Below, piece after piece: positions 34,951-43,951 of a DNA stretch of 64,000 bases. Every line of letters begins with the position of its first letter. Within the stretch, counting starts at the first letter, position 1. Made by a program: the position numbers and the translations under genes. The stretch covers positions 1,914,001 to 1,978,000 of the forward strand of contig NZ_CP137624.1 of the NCBI RefSeq assembly GCF_033880585.1. Reading direction: 5' to 3'. Source of the stretch: Lysinibacillus louembei (GTDB lineage Bacteria; Bacillota; Bacilli; Bacillales_A; Planococcaceae). The notes below the pieces were generated by a model, which had not been told where the DNA came from, made no database searches, and worked only from the letters and a program-made list of their open reading frames with translations.

Positions 34951-35856
34951 ATGAAATTTCGTTATCAACAAGCGTTTAGAGCCTGTATTTTGCTCGCATT
35001 TTCCGCTATGATTTTTAGCTTACATTGGACTGGAGACATAAAAAAATTAATTAATCCAAAGTATAATCATCTAAGCATAGTTGCTGCAATGTTATTTTTC
35101 ATTTTGTTTTTAGTACAGGTCACTCGAATACTTTCATTAAAAAAAGAATCGCATTGTCAGCATTGCTGTTCCTCGCATGACCATGGAGACTCAGCTTTCA
35201 CAACAAAAAAGTATTTTTCCTATACAATTATTATCATTCCTATACTTACAGGTTTTTTAATGCCCGCTCAAATATTAGGCTCTACAATAGCCGATAAAAA
35301 GGGCGGAGTAATGATGCTGACAAATCAACAGCAAATGAAAATAGAAGATTACGTTACTTCAAATCAACCGATTGTTGACAATATATACGATCATGAACCT
35401 GATCCAGCATTATTGGATGGCAGAAAAGAAATGAAGGAAAATGAATATGAGCTTTTAAGGACAGAGCTTTCTAAAAAAGAAAAAATCACTATGACGGAGG
35501 AAGACTATATTATTTATTATGATGAAATAAATAATAATATAGCACAGCATATCGGTAAAAGAATTCAATTAAATGGCTTTGTTTTAAAAGAAAAGGAATT
35601 TGCTGAAGACCAACTCGTCATATCGAGATTTTTTGTCACTCATTGTATTGCAGATGCCAATATAGTCGGCTTCCTTTCAGAATTTCCAGAGGCTGCTTCT
35701 CTTGACGAGGATACATGGATTGAAGCAATGGGCACAATCGATGTAACAGAATTTGATGGCGCATTACTACCTGTTATTAAAATAGAACAATGGGTAAAGA
35801 TTCAAGAGCCTGAAACGCCTTATTTGTACCCGATTGATGTTTGGATTACGTCATAG
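34951..35856 (+). CDS. ycgQ: YcgQ-like protein (UPF0703/TIGR03943)
   Basis: 301 residues. Two or three N-terminal membrane helices enclose a Cys/His patch, HCQHCCSSHDHGD (residues about 68-80), that should bind metal. The C-terminal half is a water-soluble beta domain (IGKRIQLNGFVLKEKEF, FVTHCIADANIVGFL) with a further cysteine. It is the constant partner of the DUF318 permease. ATG with GGGAGGG upstream. Operon ends in a strong terminator. Confidence 0.85.
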   Translation: MKFRYQQAFRACILLAFSAMIFSLHWTGDIKKLINPKYNHLSIVAAMLFFILFLVQVTRILSLKKESHCQHCCSSHDHGDSAFTTKKYFSYTIIIIPILTGFLMPAQILGSTIADKKGGVMMLTNQQQMKIEDYVTSNQPIVDNIYDHEPDPALLDGRKEMKENEYELLRTELSKKEKITMTEEDYIIYYDEINNNIAQHIGKRIQLNGFVLKEKEFAEDQLVISRFFVTHCIADANIVGFLSEFPEAASLDEDTWIEAMGTIDVTEFDGALLPVIKIEQWVKIQEPETPYLYPIDVWITS

Positions 35857-35867
35857 CTGAATCATAT

Positions 35868-35912
35868 AAAGAGAAATGCAAACGGAATTTTTAGTTTGCA
35901 TTTCTCTTTTTC
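35868..35912 (+). terminator. Terminator after ycgQ
   Basis: AAAGAGAAATGCAAAC and GTTTGCATTTCTCTTT arms, 16 bp, then TT. Confidence 0.93.
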
Positions 35913-35915
35913 ATG

Positions 35916-35937
35916 ATGAACACTATATATTGTTCAT
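35916..35937. promoter_or_regulatory. Palindrome before the lipoprotein/two-component operon
   Basis: ATGAACA-CTATATAT-TGTTCAT, a perfect 7-bp inverted repeat, between the ycgQ terminator and the operon. Candidate operator, regulator unknown. Confidence 0.45.
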
Positions 35938-36004
35938 AAATTTACCGCAAGTTTTTCATTATTATTTCACAATTATCGAGTACGATAGGATGGGAGGGTG
36001 AGTG

Positions 36005-36952
36005 ATGAAATATAAAATCATATGTGTCATTGTATTTGTATCGTTATTAGTAGGATGCACAAATGAACGCTTCCACAGTATTAACACACATCAATCATTC
36101 GTAGCATCAATGAATATTTTAGAGCCTTCGCTGACGTTTTATAATCGCAAAGGTGAACTCGTTGCAGATTGGACGTTTGAAAAAGCGTACACAGGTGCAA
36201 TATTAATTCAGCGAGACCGTATTTTATTATATGGGCATCAATTAGCAGAGGCAGATATTTATGAGCTATCCTCTGGCAAAAAGCTTGCGACATTAGAAAC
36301 AGGTATTGGCACGACAAATGCCTATTATGCTGAAACAGAGCAAATGATTTTTTTAACAAATAGTCGCACGAATAAATTAATGCGCTACAATTTATATGGT
36401 GAGCCCGATGGCGAGCTTGCGTTACGCAATTACCCGATGTCGATGATTGCACATGAAGGCTTATTGTATGTTGTTAATTATAAAGATACTTCTTTATCCG
36501 TCATTGCTATGGAAGATTTAGTATTGCAGGCAGAGTGGCCCATTGAAAAGTCATCACATGGACTGGCGATTGTTGACAATAAGCTGTTAGTTGGAGGACA
36601 CGGGGAAGGAATGCGTCCGAATGAAACGGTGAAGGTACACGATTTAGCATCAGGTGAAGTGCTCTCTACATTATCTATGCCGTTGATGCCAATTGGCTTT
36701 GCACAGCATGAAAATGAGTTAGCTGTTGTCAGTCATGGCAGCAATATGCTTTATGTAACAGAGCAAAAAGGGAAGCTAAAATGGCAATTAGAAATAGGTG
36801 CAAATCCATTTGCTGTGGCATATTTTAATGAGCATATTATCGTTGCAGGCTATGACGATCATACACTATATTTTATTAAGGAAGGCCAAATCGATCAAAC
36901 CATTTCAGTAGATAAAGGTCCGTTTCAATTGCTTGTAAGGGGGGATTCCTAA
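36005..36952 (+). CDS. Beta-propeller lipoprotein
   Basis: 315 residues. Lipoprotein signal with lipobox LLVGC (Cys18). The mature part has repeated blade-like strands (IAHEGLLYVVNYKDTSLSVI, FAQHENELAVVSHGSNMLYV, VAYFNEHIIVAGYDDHTLYF), as in YVTN/SMP-type propellers, so a binding role outside the membrane is likely. ATG with GGGAGGG upstream; a GTG one codon earlier is too close to it. First gene of a four-gene operon with a two-component system; it could be the ligand-sensing accessory protein. Confidence 0.75.
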   Translation: MKYKIICVIVFVSLLVGCTNERFHSINTHQSFVASMNILEPSLTFYNRKGELVADWTFEKAYTGAILIQRDRILLYGHQLAEADIYELSSGKKLATLETGIGTTNAYYAETEQMIFLTNSRTNKLMRYNLYGEPDGELALRNYPMSMIAHEGLLYVVNYKDTSLSVIAMEDLVLQAEWPIEKSSHGLAIVDNKLLVGGHGEGMRPNETVKVHDLASGEVLSTLSMPLMPIGFAQHENELAVVSHGSNMLYVTEQKGKLKWQLEIGANPFAVAYFNEHIIVAGYDDHTLYFIKEGQIDQTISVDKGPFQLLVRGDS

Positions 36953-37645
36953 GTGACAACTGTATTAATTGTAGATGATGAGCGAGATATGCGAAATTTA
37001 TTGGAAGTCGTTTTACGCAAGGAAAATATACAAACGATAACAGCTTCAAATGGTTATGAGGCTTATGAGCAATTAAATAAACGCACAGTTGACCTTATTT
37101 TATTAGATGTTATGATGCCTGAAATAGATGGCTTTACCGTTTGCAAAACCATTCGTCAAACATCCAATATACCCATTATTTTTTTAACAGCAAAGGATGC
37201 CAATGAAGATAAAGTAAATGGCTTAACAATTGGCGGTGATGATTATATCGTCAAGCCCTTTACTGCGAACGAGGTGATTGCACGAATCTTCGCAGTGTTA
37301 AGGCGTACAGAAGCTGTTGATATGCAGTCAACACAAAGGTTATTAGTGCACGGTATTATTAAAATAGATGAAATATCGAGAAAAGTATTTGTACAGGACA
37401 AGCCTGTACCATTGACATTAAAGGAATATGAAATTCTCCATTTATTTATGCAAAATCCGAATATCGTCTATTCACGTGAGAAGCTGCTTGATTGCATTTG
37501 GGATATGGACTATGCAGGGGGAACGCGCACAGTCGATACGCATATTAAAACGCTACGTTTAAAGCTTGGTACACAATTGAAGGATGCCAGTGAATATATT
37601 CAAACGGTATGGGGGATTGGCTATCGATTCGGAGAGCCACTATGA
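36953..37645 (+). CDS. OmpR-family response regulator
   Basis: 230 residues. Receiver domain with the acidic pair DDE (8-10), phospho-acceptor Asp52 in LLDVMMP and Lys in IVKPFTANE; then a C-terminal winged helix with LKEYEILHLFMQNPNIVYSR and TVDTHIKTLRLKL. GTG start, abutting the lipoprotein stop, behind a GGGGGG ribosome site. Its end overlaps the kinase start by ATGA. Its target is probably its own operon. Confidence 0.93.
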   Translation: MTTVLIVDDERDMRNLLEVVLRKENIQTITASNGYEAYEQLNKRTVDLILLDVMMPEIDGFTVCKTIRQTSNIPIIFLTAKDANEDKVNGLTIGGDDYIVKPFTANEVIARIFAVLRRTEAVDMQSTQRLLVHGIIKIDEISRKVFVQDKPVPLTLKEYEILHLFMQNPNIVYSREKLLDCIWDMDYAGGTRTVDTHIKTLRLKLGTQLKDASEYIQTVWGIGYRFGEPL

Positions 37646-39030
37646 AAAAGCTGACAACAAAAATTTGGCTATTAATGTGTAGCTTACTGTTGGCGACAAT
37701 TGCCTTTATGTATATTTTATCCGAGTTTATTTATGAGGAGCTATACGTTTCCGATATGGAGCAATCGATGATTGAAGTTGGCGAAAAGCTGCAAACGATG
37801 TATCGTGGTGGCAAAGTAGATGATGCATTAATTGCGCGCATTGAGGAATTTAATGCATACTCGCATTTTCAAATATTCGCAGTGCGCAACCCACGCGAAC
37901 TAAGCGCCTGTGTACCGTTCGATATCGACTATGATACGCTCATTGGCGCAGAAGAACGAGAGCAGCTATTGCAAGGGCAAGCAGTGACAAAGGTAGGCTA
38001 TGAAAAGCGCTTTGATCGACCGATTATTTCAGTTATTCTACCATTTACGGAGCAAAACCGCTTAGAGGGAATTATTTATTTATATTATCCACTAACAAAA
38101 ATTAGCGAGCTAGCGACAACAGAAGTAGGCTTATTAATTGGCGGAGCTGCCCTATTTTCTATATTTGTTGCATTATTTATAGGACAAGGGCTACGTCGCA
38201 TTATGCGTCCGCTTCATGAGGTACAGCAGGCGGCAGAAAAAATGTCAGAAGGGCATTATGAAGCAAGGGTAAATGTGACATCAAAGGATGAAGTCGGTCA
38301 ATTGGCTAAAGCCTTCAATCAAATGGCACATGCTATTCAGCAAGAGGATGAGCAGCAAAAGGCTTTTTTAGCGACGGTTTCACATGAGCTGAGAACACCG
38401 ATTAGCTATGTCAAAGGCTATAGTGAAGCAATTGGTCAAAATTATATGACAGAGACTGAGCAGCGTGAGGCAATTCAGCTCATTACACGTGAGGCTGGTC
38501 GTATGGAGCGTTTGACGAATGAATTATTGCAGCTTGCCCGTACAACGCAGGAGCAGGAGGAGCTAGAGCTTTATCCGATAGTGCTCGCTGAGGTGGTGCG
38601 TGAGGTGACAGCTATTTTACACGGCACTGCGCAAACAAAGCAAATTGAAATAAGTGAAATACTTGATGAGGAATTAATTGTTTTAGGCAATGAGGAAAAG
38701 CTAAAGCAAATTTTTATTAATATTTTAGAAAATGCTCTTCGTTATTCTTTGATTGGCTCTAAAGTGCAAATTACAGCAACTACAGATGAGCAGTTTGCAT
38801 TGATTTCCATAAAGGATACGGGTATTGGTATCCCAGCTGAGGATTTACCGCATATAACAGAGCGCTTTTACCGTGTAAACAAGGCAAGAAGTCGTTCAGA
38901 TGGTGGTAGTGGCTTAGGTTTGTCTATTGTAGAGCAGTTAGTGAAGCTACATAAAGGGCAATTGACAATTGAAAGTGAAATAGATAAAGGCACATGTGTT
39001 TATGTGAAAATACCATTAATGGAGGAATAA
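37642..39030 (+). CDS. Sensor histidine kinase
   Basis: 462 residues. Two membrane helices (about 8-30 and 165-187) flank an extracellular sensor of about 130 residues; then HAMP, a HisKA domain with the phospho-His in ATVSHELRTP (about residue 247), and HATPase with NILENALRYS, DTGIGIP and GSGLGLSI boxes. The start is the ATG of an ATGA overlap with the regulator, behind GGAG. An upstream in-frame ATG would add only regulator-overlapping residues. Works with the adjacent regulator. Confidence 0.93.
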   Translation: MKKLTTKIWLLMCSLLLATIAFMYILSEFIYEELYVSDMEQSMIEVGEKLQTMYRGGKVDDALIARIEEFNAYSHFQIFAVRNPRELSACVPFDIDYDTLIGAEEREQLLQGQAVTKVGYEKRFDRPIISVILPFTEQNRLEGIIYLYYPLTKISELATTEVGLLIGGAALFSIFVALFIGQGLRRIMRPLHEVQQAAEKMSEGHYEARVNVTSKDEVGQLAKAFNQMAHAIQQEDEQQKAFLATVSHELRTPISYVKGYSEAIGQNYMTETEQREAIQLITREAGRMERLTNELLQLARTTQEQEELELYPIVLAEVVREVTAILHGTAQTKQIEISEILDEELIVLGNEEKLKQIFINILENALRYSLIGSKVQITATTDEQFALISIKDTGIGIPAEDLPHITERFYRVNKARSRSDGGSGLGLSIVEQLVKLHKGQLTIESEIDKGTCVYVKIPLMEE

Positions 39031-39033
39031 AAA

Positions 39034-39525
39034 ATGAAAAAATGGCTTTTAAGTTTATTAGCAGTACCAATGATGTTAGCAGGCTGTAATGATGAACCAG
39101 AGGTAGATACGATGGATAGTGGGGTTATGCCACAGGAAGTAATTGTTGAGATTCAAACACCAGAAGCGGTTGCGGTAAATGAGGAAGTGGAGCTAGTAGC
39201 ATATGTGACACAAGGTGATGAAAATGTAGATGATGCAACAGTGCAGTTTGAAGTATGGGAATCAGGATTTAAAGATGAGGGCCATATGATTGATGGTCAA
39301 TTAGATAAAGATGGTGTCTATAAAGCAACATTTACATTCGACCATGACGGCGTTTATTATATGTTTGCACATACGACAGCACGCAGCTTACACGTGATGC
39401 CGAAGCAGCAAATTACTGTAGGCAATCCAGATATGAGCAAGGTACTGGAGGATAAAAGCGACAATTCAATGCAGCATGGTGAGCATGAGGAAAACGATGA
39501 GGATGAAGAGGAGCACCATCATTAA
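39034..39525 (+). CDS. YtkA-like lipoprotein with acidic/His tail
   Basis: 163 residues. Lipobox MLAGC (Cys18). Middle region is a YtkA-like beta-sandwich (PEAVAVNEEVELVAYVTQGD, VQFEVWESGFKDEGHMI, HDGVYYMFAHTTARSLH). The end, HGEHEENDEDEEEHHH, is rich in His and acidic residues and could chelate metal. ATG with GGAGG upstream, three bases after the kinase stop, so it is the fourth gene of the operon. Confidence 0.8.
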   Translation: MKKWLLSLLAVPMMLAGCNDEPEVDTMDSGVMPQEVIVEIQTPEAVAVNEEVELVAYVTQGDENVDDATVQFEVWESGFKDEGHMIDGQLDKDGVYKATFTFDHDGVYYMFAHTTARSLHVMPKQQITVGNPDMSKVLEDKSDNSMQHGEHEENDEDEEEHHH

Positions 39526-39545
39526 AAATTTTTTTGAATAAATGC

Positions 39546-39608
39546 TTGCAAATTTTTTTGAGACATGTATAATAATGACCAGATGACCGAAATGGTTTTC
39601 TGGTCATT
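39546..39608 (+). promoter_or_regulatory. yhgD promoter with overlapping operator
   Basis: -35 TTGCAA (39546) and -10 TATAAT (39568), 16-base spacer. Directly after the -10 lies AATGACCAGA, repeated inverted as TCTGGTCATT (39599-39608), with inner GACC...GGTT. The same AATGACCA/TGGTCATT half-sites occur before yhgE. Probably bound by YhgD. It may also fold as a terminator. Confidence 0.65.
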
Positions 39609-39651
39609 TCGCTTTTAAAGTGATTCTTTATGGAAAAAGGGGGGAAATAAA

Positions 39652-40224
39652 TTGGATCGTAGGCAGGAAATTTTAGAGGCAGCAACAAAGTCGTTTTCTT
39701 TATTCGGCTATAAAGGAACTACAATGGAGCAAGTTGCTAAAATTGCGAATGTCGGTAAAGGGACGATTTATACTTTTTTCTCTAATAAAGAAGAAATTTT
39801 AAAGGAAGTTGTGATGTCGCTTATTAAGGAAATGAAAGTGGCGATGGATGCAACGATTGATACGAATCAGTCCTTTACAGAAAACGGGCATAGCGTATTA
39901 ATGAAAATGCTGGAATTTAGAGAGCGCCACGTACTTTTCGCCAAATTAATTGAGGAGGAAAAGGAGCTGCGCACGCCAGCGGTTAAACAGATGCTTCAGG
40001 ATATTGAAAGTGAGGGAATCTCCTATATTGCAAGCCGCATTGAAACGGGGATTAGCAAAGGTGAGGTGCATGAATGTGATGCGCCACTTGTCGCGTATTT
40101 ATTGTTTAAATCTTATTTAGCATTTGTTGTAGATTGGCAGCAAATACATGATGAGCCGATGGGTGAGGATCAAATTTTGGATATCTTTAAGCAAACGATT
40201 TTTAGAGGCTTACAAAAGCAATAA
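39652..40224 (+). CDS. yhgD: YhgD, TetR-family regulator
   Basis: 190 residues. N-terminal TetR helix-turn-helix (ILEAATKSFSLFGYKGTTME, then VAKIANVGKGTIYTFFSNKEEIL); helical ligand-binding remainder. TTG start with GGGGGG nine bases upstream. The adjacent yhgE, with shared operator half-sites, is its expected target. The order yhgD-yhgE matches B. subtilis. Confidence 0.9.
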   Translation: MDRRQEILEAATKSFSLFGYKGTTMEQVAKIANVGKGTIYTFFSNKEEILKEVVMSLIKEMKVAMDATIDTNQSFTENGHSVLMKMLEFRERHVLFAKLIEEEKELRTPAVKQMLQDIESEGISYIASRIETGISKGEVHECDAPLVAYLLFKSYLAFVVDWQQIHDEPMGEDQILDIFKQTIFRGLQKQ

Positions 40225-40225
40225 T

Positions 40226-40262
40226 AAAATCAGTTTTCGATTAGGGAAACTTGATTTTTTAT
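40226..40262 (+). terminator. Terminator after yhgD
   Basis: AAATCAGTTTTC and GAAACTTGATTT arms with one mismatch, then TTTT. Confidence 0.75.
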
Positions 40263-40297
40263 TGGTCTAAAATGACCAATTGACGTTTTTGGTCATT
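40261..40297 (+). promoter_or_regulatory. Operator pair before yhgE
   Basis: ATTGGTC-TAAAAT-GACCAAT (40261-40280) and, overlapping it, AATGACCA...TGGTCATT (40271-40297), sharing half-sites with the yhgD promoter region. Confidence 0.65.
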
Positions 40298-40314
40298 ACG
40301 TAAAAGGAAAGGTG

Positions 40315-42504
40315 ATGTCAGTGTTTAAATCAGAATGGTTGCAGATTTTTAAGACACGCAAAATGTTAGTATCGATTGTCGCGGTGTTATTTATACCAGT
40401 ACTATATAGCGGCATGTTTTTATGGGCATTTTGGAATCCATATGCGCAATTAACGAATTTACCAGTTGCGATTGTCAATGAAGATAGCGGTGCAAATTTT
40501 GAAGGCGAAACGATGCATCTTGGTGAAGAGCTAACAGATAAGCTTGTCTCCAGTGAGCAATTTAAATTTGAGGAAATCTCAGCAGAGGATGCAGAAAAGC
40601 AATTGCAGGACCGCAATTATTATATGTTAATTCGCATTCCAGAAAACTTTTCACAGCATGCAACAACATTGCTTGATAAAGAACCTTCAAAATTAGTCAT
40701 TGATTATATACCAAATGAAGGCTTTAACTTTTTAAGTGCCCAAATTGGTGAAACAGCAATGGAAAAAATTAAAATTGAAGTGAATTCACAAGTATCAAAA
40801 ACATATGCTGAAAAATTATTTACTTCCATTACAAAGCTTGGAGATGGTTTTGCTGAGGCAGCAGATGGCGCATCAAAATTAGATGAAGGTGCACAAAAGC
40901 TAATGGATGGTGCTGGAGATTTACAAGGCTATTTAGAGCAATTAGCATCAAGCACAATCGAGCTAGCTGATGGTACGAGCGAATTAAAGCAAGGTGCACA
41001 AAAGGCAGCAACAGGTGCAACAAGCTTAGCTGATGGTGTTGCAAAGCTAGAGCAAGGCAGCTCACAATTATCGGCAGGCGCTGGTGAATTATCAGCGGGT
41101 GCAAAGCAATTAGCACAAGGTATTAACAATTATACAGATGGCGCAGCAAAAGTTGCTGAAGGTCAAAATACATTAGTAGAAAAGCAACAAGCATTTAATC
41201 AAGGCTTAAATTCTTTAACGCAAAATACAGAGAATTTACAGACGGGTGCAAGCCAATTAAGTGAAAGTGCAACAAAATTAAATGCAGGTATTGGCTCATT
41301 ATCAGAGCAAATGCAGCAAATTTTAGCGACGCTTCCTGAAGAGCAGGCAGCCAGCTTACAGGCAACGTTAAAGCAATTAAATGAAGGTAGCACACAATTA
41401 GCTGGTGGCTTAAATAATTTAACGACAAGCACAGGCTCATTGCAGCAAGGTGCAGCACAGTTAAACGAAAGCAGCAGCCAATTGCTTGCAGCACAGCAAC
41501 AAATTAGTGCGGGTGCTAATGATTTAGTCGCAAATAGCGATGCATTACGTGGCGGTATTCAAAATATTGCTGGCGGCAATGCGACAATGGCTGAAAAGTT
41601 AAATGAATTAACACAAGGTGCAGGTGCAGCTAAAAAAGGTGCTAATGAATTAGCAACGGGCTTAAATACGTTAGTAACAGGTTCAGGTAAATTAAATGAT
41701 GGTACATCATTGCTTGCTGAAAAATCTGGTGAGCTTGCAGAGGGCTCTACAACGTTAGCAGACGGTACAAAAGAGCTTGCAGAAGGTACAGAAACATTAA
41801 CATCAAAACTACAGGATGCAAGTGAAGAGGCTAAAATTGACTCAGGTGATGCCAACTATGAAATGGTGGCACAGCCAGTTGATGTAGATAAAACAGTTGT
41901 TAACCATGTACCAAACTATGGCACAGGTTTTGCACCATACTTTATTTCTTTAGGCTTATTCGTAGGGGCATTATTAATTTCGATTGTTTTCCCATTTGTT
42001 GAGCCAGCAGTACGCCCAACAAATCCTGTCGCTTGGTTCTTTAGTAAAGTATCAGTTTTAGCAGTCGTTGGTATTATCCAATCTGCGATTACAATTGCGA
42101 TTGTTGTTGGCATTTTAGGACTTGAAGTAGATAGCCTACCGTGGTTTATTGTCACAACGGTATTAACAAGCTTTACGTTCTTAGCGATTGTTCAAATGCT
42201 TGTATCGATTATGGGTGACCCAGGACGCTTCGTAGCGATTCTTATTTTAATCATCCAATTAACAACGAGTGCGGGTACGTTCCCATTAGAATTAGTGCCA
42301 ATGCCATTACGTGCATTCAACCCATTCTTCCCAATGACGTACTCAGTGCAAGCATTTAAAGTAGCAATCTCTACAGGTGATGGAGCATTCTTAGGCTTTA
42401 ACTTTGCAGTATTAGCAGGCTTCACACTTGTATGCTTAGCAATTACGCTTGGCTACTTCGCATTAGTTTTCACACGTCGTTATTCAAAGCAACAACAAGC
42501 ATAA
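40315..42504 (+). CDS. yhgE: YhgE/Pip family membrane protein
   Basis: 729 residues. First membrane helix about 15-35 followed by the typical extracellular N-domain (VAIVNEDSGANFEG). From about 180 to 505 there are many heptad-like Gly-Ala/Ser-Leu repeats (LADGTSELKQGA, LSAGAGELSAGA), then five C-terminal membrane helices of the ABC-2-permease type. Relatives include the phage-infection protein Pip and the YhgE membrane proteins; in Bacilli the role is unclear. Starts at ATG behind GGAAAGG. Regulated by YhgD-type sites. Confidence 0.9.
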   Translation: MSVFKSEWLQIFKTRKMLVSIVAVLFIPVLYSGMFLWAFWNPYAQLTNLPVAIVNEDSGANFEGETMHLGEELTDKLVSSEQFKFEEISAEDAEKQLQDRNYYMLIRIPENFSQHATTLLDKEPSKLVIDYIPNEGFNFLSAQIGETAMEKIKIEVNSQVSKTYAEKLFTSITKLGDGFAEAADGASKLDEGAQKLMDGAGDLQGYLEQLASSTIELADGTSELKQGAQKAATGATSLADGVAKLEQGSSQLSAGAGELSAGAKQLAQGINNYTDGAAKVAEGQNTLVEKQQAFNQGLNSLTQNTENLQTGASQLSESATKLNAGIGSLSEQMQQILATLPEEQAASLQATLKQLNEGSTQLAGGLNNLTTSTGSLQQGAAQLNESSSQLLAAQQQISAGANDLVANSDALRGGIQNIAGGNATMAEKLNELTQGAGAAKKGANELATGLNTLVTGSGKLNDGTSLLAEKSGELAEGSTTLADGTKELAEGTETLTSKLQDASEEAKIDSGDANYEMVAQPVDVDKTVVNHVPNYGTGFAPYFISLGLFVGALLISIVFPFVEPAVRPTNPVAWFFSKVSVLAVVGIIQSAITIAIVVGILGLEVDSLPWFIVTTVLTSFTFLAIVQMLVSIMGDPGRFVAILILIIQLTTSAGTFPLELVPMPLRAFNPFFPMTYSVQAFKVAISTGDGAFLGFNFAVLAGFTLVCLAITLGYFALVFTRRYSKQQQA

Positions 42505-42509
42505 TAAAA

Positions 42510-42555
42510 ATGAAATTGCCTGAAAGAGTAGCATGCTACTTTTCAGGCAATTTTT
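42510..42555 (+). terminator. Terminator after yhgE
   Basis: AAATTGCCTGAAA and TTTTCAGGCAATTT arms around GAGTAGCATGCTAC, then TTTT. Confidence 0.92.
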
Positions 42556-42582
42556 TAGTGGGCTAAACATATCCATGCAAAA

Positions 42583-42627
42583 AGACAGCAGGAGGGCAAG
42601 TGTTCATTTGCCTTCCTACTGCCTTTA
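42583..42627. terminator. Hairpin between yhgE and yhfH
   Basis: CAGCAGGAGGGCAA and TTGCCTTCCTACTG arms with mismatches; terminator for yhfH on the minus strand (A-run at its left becomes a T-run). Confidence 0.7.
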
Positions 42628-42677
42628 AGTGTAAGCAGTTCATTTATAGAATCATCATAGGGATGCGATTCACGGGA

Positions 42678-42809
42678 TTAATTTGTATTGCAGTTTTCGC
42701 AACAATGGCTGTAGCATTCACTTTGCTCTTCCATCGTTTTTCCACATTGTACACAAGTTTTCTCTGGCAAGTTTCTGAAAAATTCCACTACGTTTTCTAA
42801 CATAAGCAT
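42678..42809 (-). CDS. yhfH: YhfH-family small zinc-ribbon protein
   Basis: 43 residues: LENVVEFFRNLPEKTCVQCG, then MEEQSECYSHCCENC. Two CxxC-like pairs (CVQC and CENC) suggest a zinc site. It resembles the YhfH family, and it lies next to lplJ as in B. subtilis. ATG behind AAGGAGGG; a second ATG two codons later is possible. Function unknown. Confidence 0.8.
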   Translation of the reverse strand: MLMLENVVEFFRNLPEKTCVQCGKTMEEQSECYSHCCENCNTN

Positions 42810-42946
42810 TTTTCCCTCCTTTGAGCTAACTGTTATAATACTGATTTATTTATATGTATTGTATTATAACAGTATGCATTCGTCAACACAAAATGCCTAA
42901 TTTCATGTAAAATAAATTTGAACATATGATGAAGGGAAGATACAGC

Positions 42947-43939
42947 ATGTATTTTATTGATAATAAAGGCATTACAGACCCACGCATTAACTTAGCAATT
43001 GAGGAGTATATTCTACGCAATATGGATATTGAGCAGGATGATTTTTTGCTGTTCTATATCAACCAACCATCTATTATCATTGGCAAAAATCAAAATACAA
43101 TCGAAGAAATTAATACAGATTATGTAGAGGATAATAACATTATCGTTGTGCGCCGTTTATCAGGTGGTGGCGCTGTTTATCATGATTTAGGCAATTTGAA
43201 CTTTAGCTTCTTAACGAAGGATGACGGCAATAGCTTCCACAACTATAAAAAGTTCACGCAGCCTGTAGTTGATGCTTTGGCGAAATTAGGTGTCAATGCA
43301 GAGCTATCAGGACGTAATGATATTTTAGCGGAAGGGCGTAAAGTTTCAGGCAACGCTCAATATGCAACACGTGGTCGCATGTTTAGCCACGGTACGTTAA
43401 TGTTTGATACAGATATTGACCAAGTTGTCTCAGCATTGAAGGTGAAAAAGGATAAAATCGAATCAAAAGGCATTAAATCAGTGCGTTCACGCGTTGCCAA
43501 CATTTCAGAGTTTTTAACAGACAAAATTTCAGTAGAGCAATTCCGTATGGAAATTTTAAAATCAATTTTCAATGGCGAAGAAAACATTCGCTACTATGAG
43601 CTAACAGATGAGGATTGGACGAAAATTCATGAGCTATCAGCAGAGCGCTATCAAAAATGGGAATGGAATTACGGCAAATCGCCACGCTTCAATATTCAAA
43701 AAACGCATCGCTTCCCATCTGGCGGTATCGATATTCGCTTAGAGGTGAATCGCGGTATTATTGAGGAAATAAAAATTTATGGAGACTTCTTCGGTGTTGG
43801 TGATGTAGCGGAAGTGGAGCAGCTTTTAACAGGCTGTAAATATGAGCGTGCCGCAATCGCTGAGGCATTAAAGAAAATCGATATTGCGACATATTTTGGC
43901 GGTATTACAATCGAAGACTTTTTGCAGTTGATTTATTAA
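42947..43939 (+). CDS. lplJ: Lipoate-protein ligase LplJ
   Basis: 330 residues against 331 in B. subtilis. YFIDNKGITDPRINLAIEEY opens the protein; RRLSGGGAVYHDLGNLNFSF is the lipoyl-AMP binding loop, with GRNDILAEGRKVSGNAQ and SHGTLMFDTD after it. It activates lipoate with ATP and transfers it to E2 subunits and GcvH. ATG at 42947 behind GAAGGGAAG; an earlier in-frame ATG would add seven non-conserved residues. Monocistronic. Confidence 0.95.
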   Translation: MYFIDNKGITDPRINLAIEEYILRNMDIEQDDFLLFYINQPSIIIGKNQNTIEEINTDYVEDNNIIVVRRLSGGGAVYHDLGNLNFSFLTKDDGNSFHNYKKFTQPVVDALAKLGVNAELSGRNDILAEGRKVSGNAQYATRGRMFSHGTLMFDTDIDQVVSALKVKKDKIESKGIKSVRSRVANISEFLTDKISVEQFRMEILKSIFNGEENIRYYELTDEDWTKIHELSAERYQKWEWNYGKSPRFNIQKTHRFPSGGIDIRLEVNRGIIEEIKIYGDFFGVGDVAEVEQLLTGCKYERAAIAEALKKIDIATYFGGITIEDFLQLIY

Positions 43940-43951
43940 TAAGCTGTAGTA

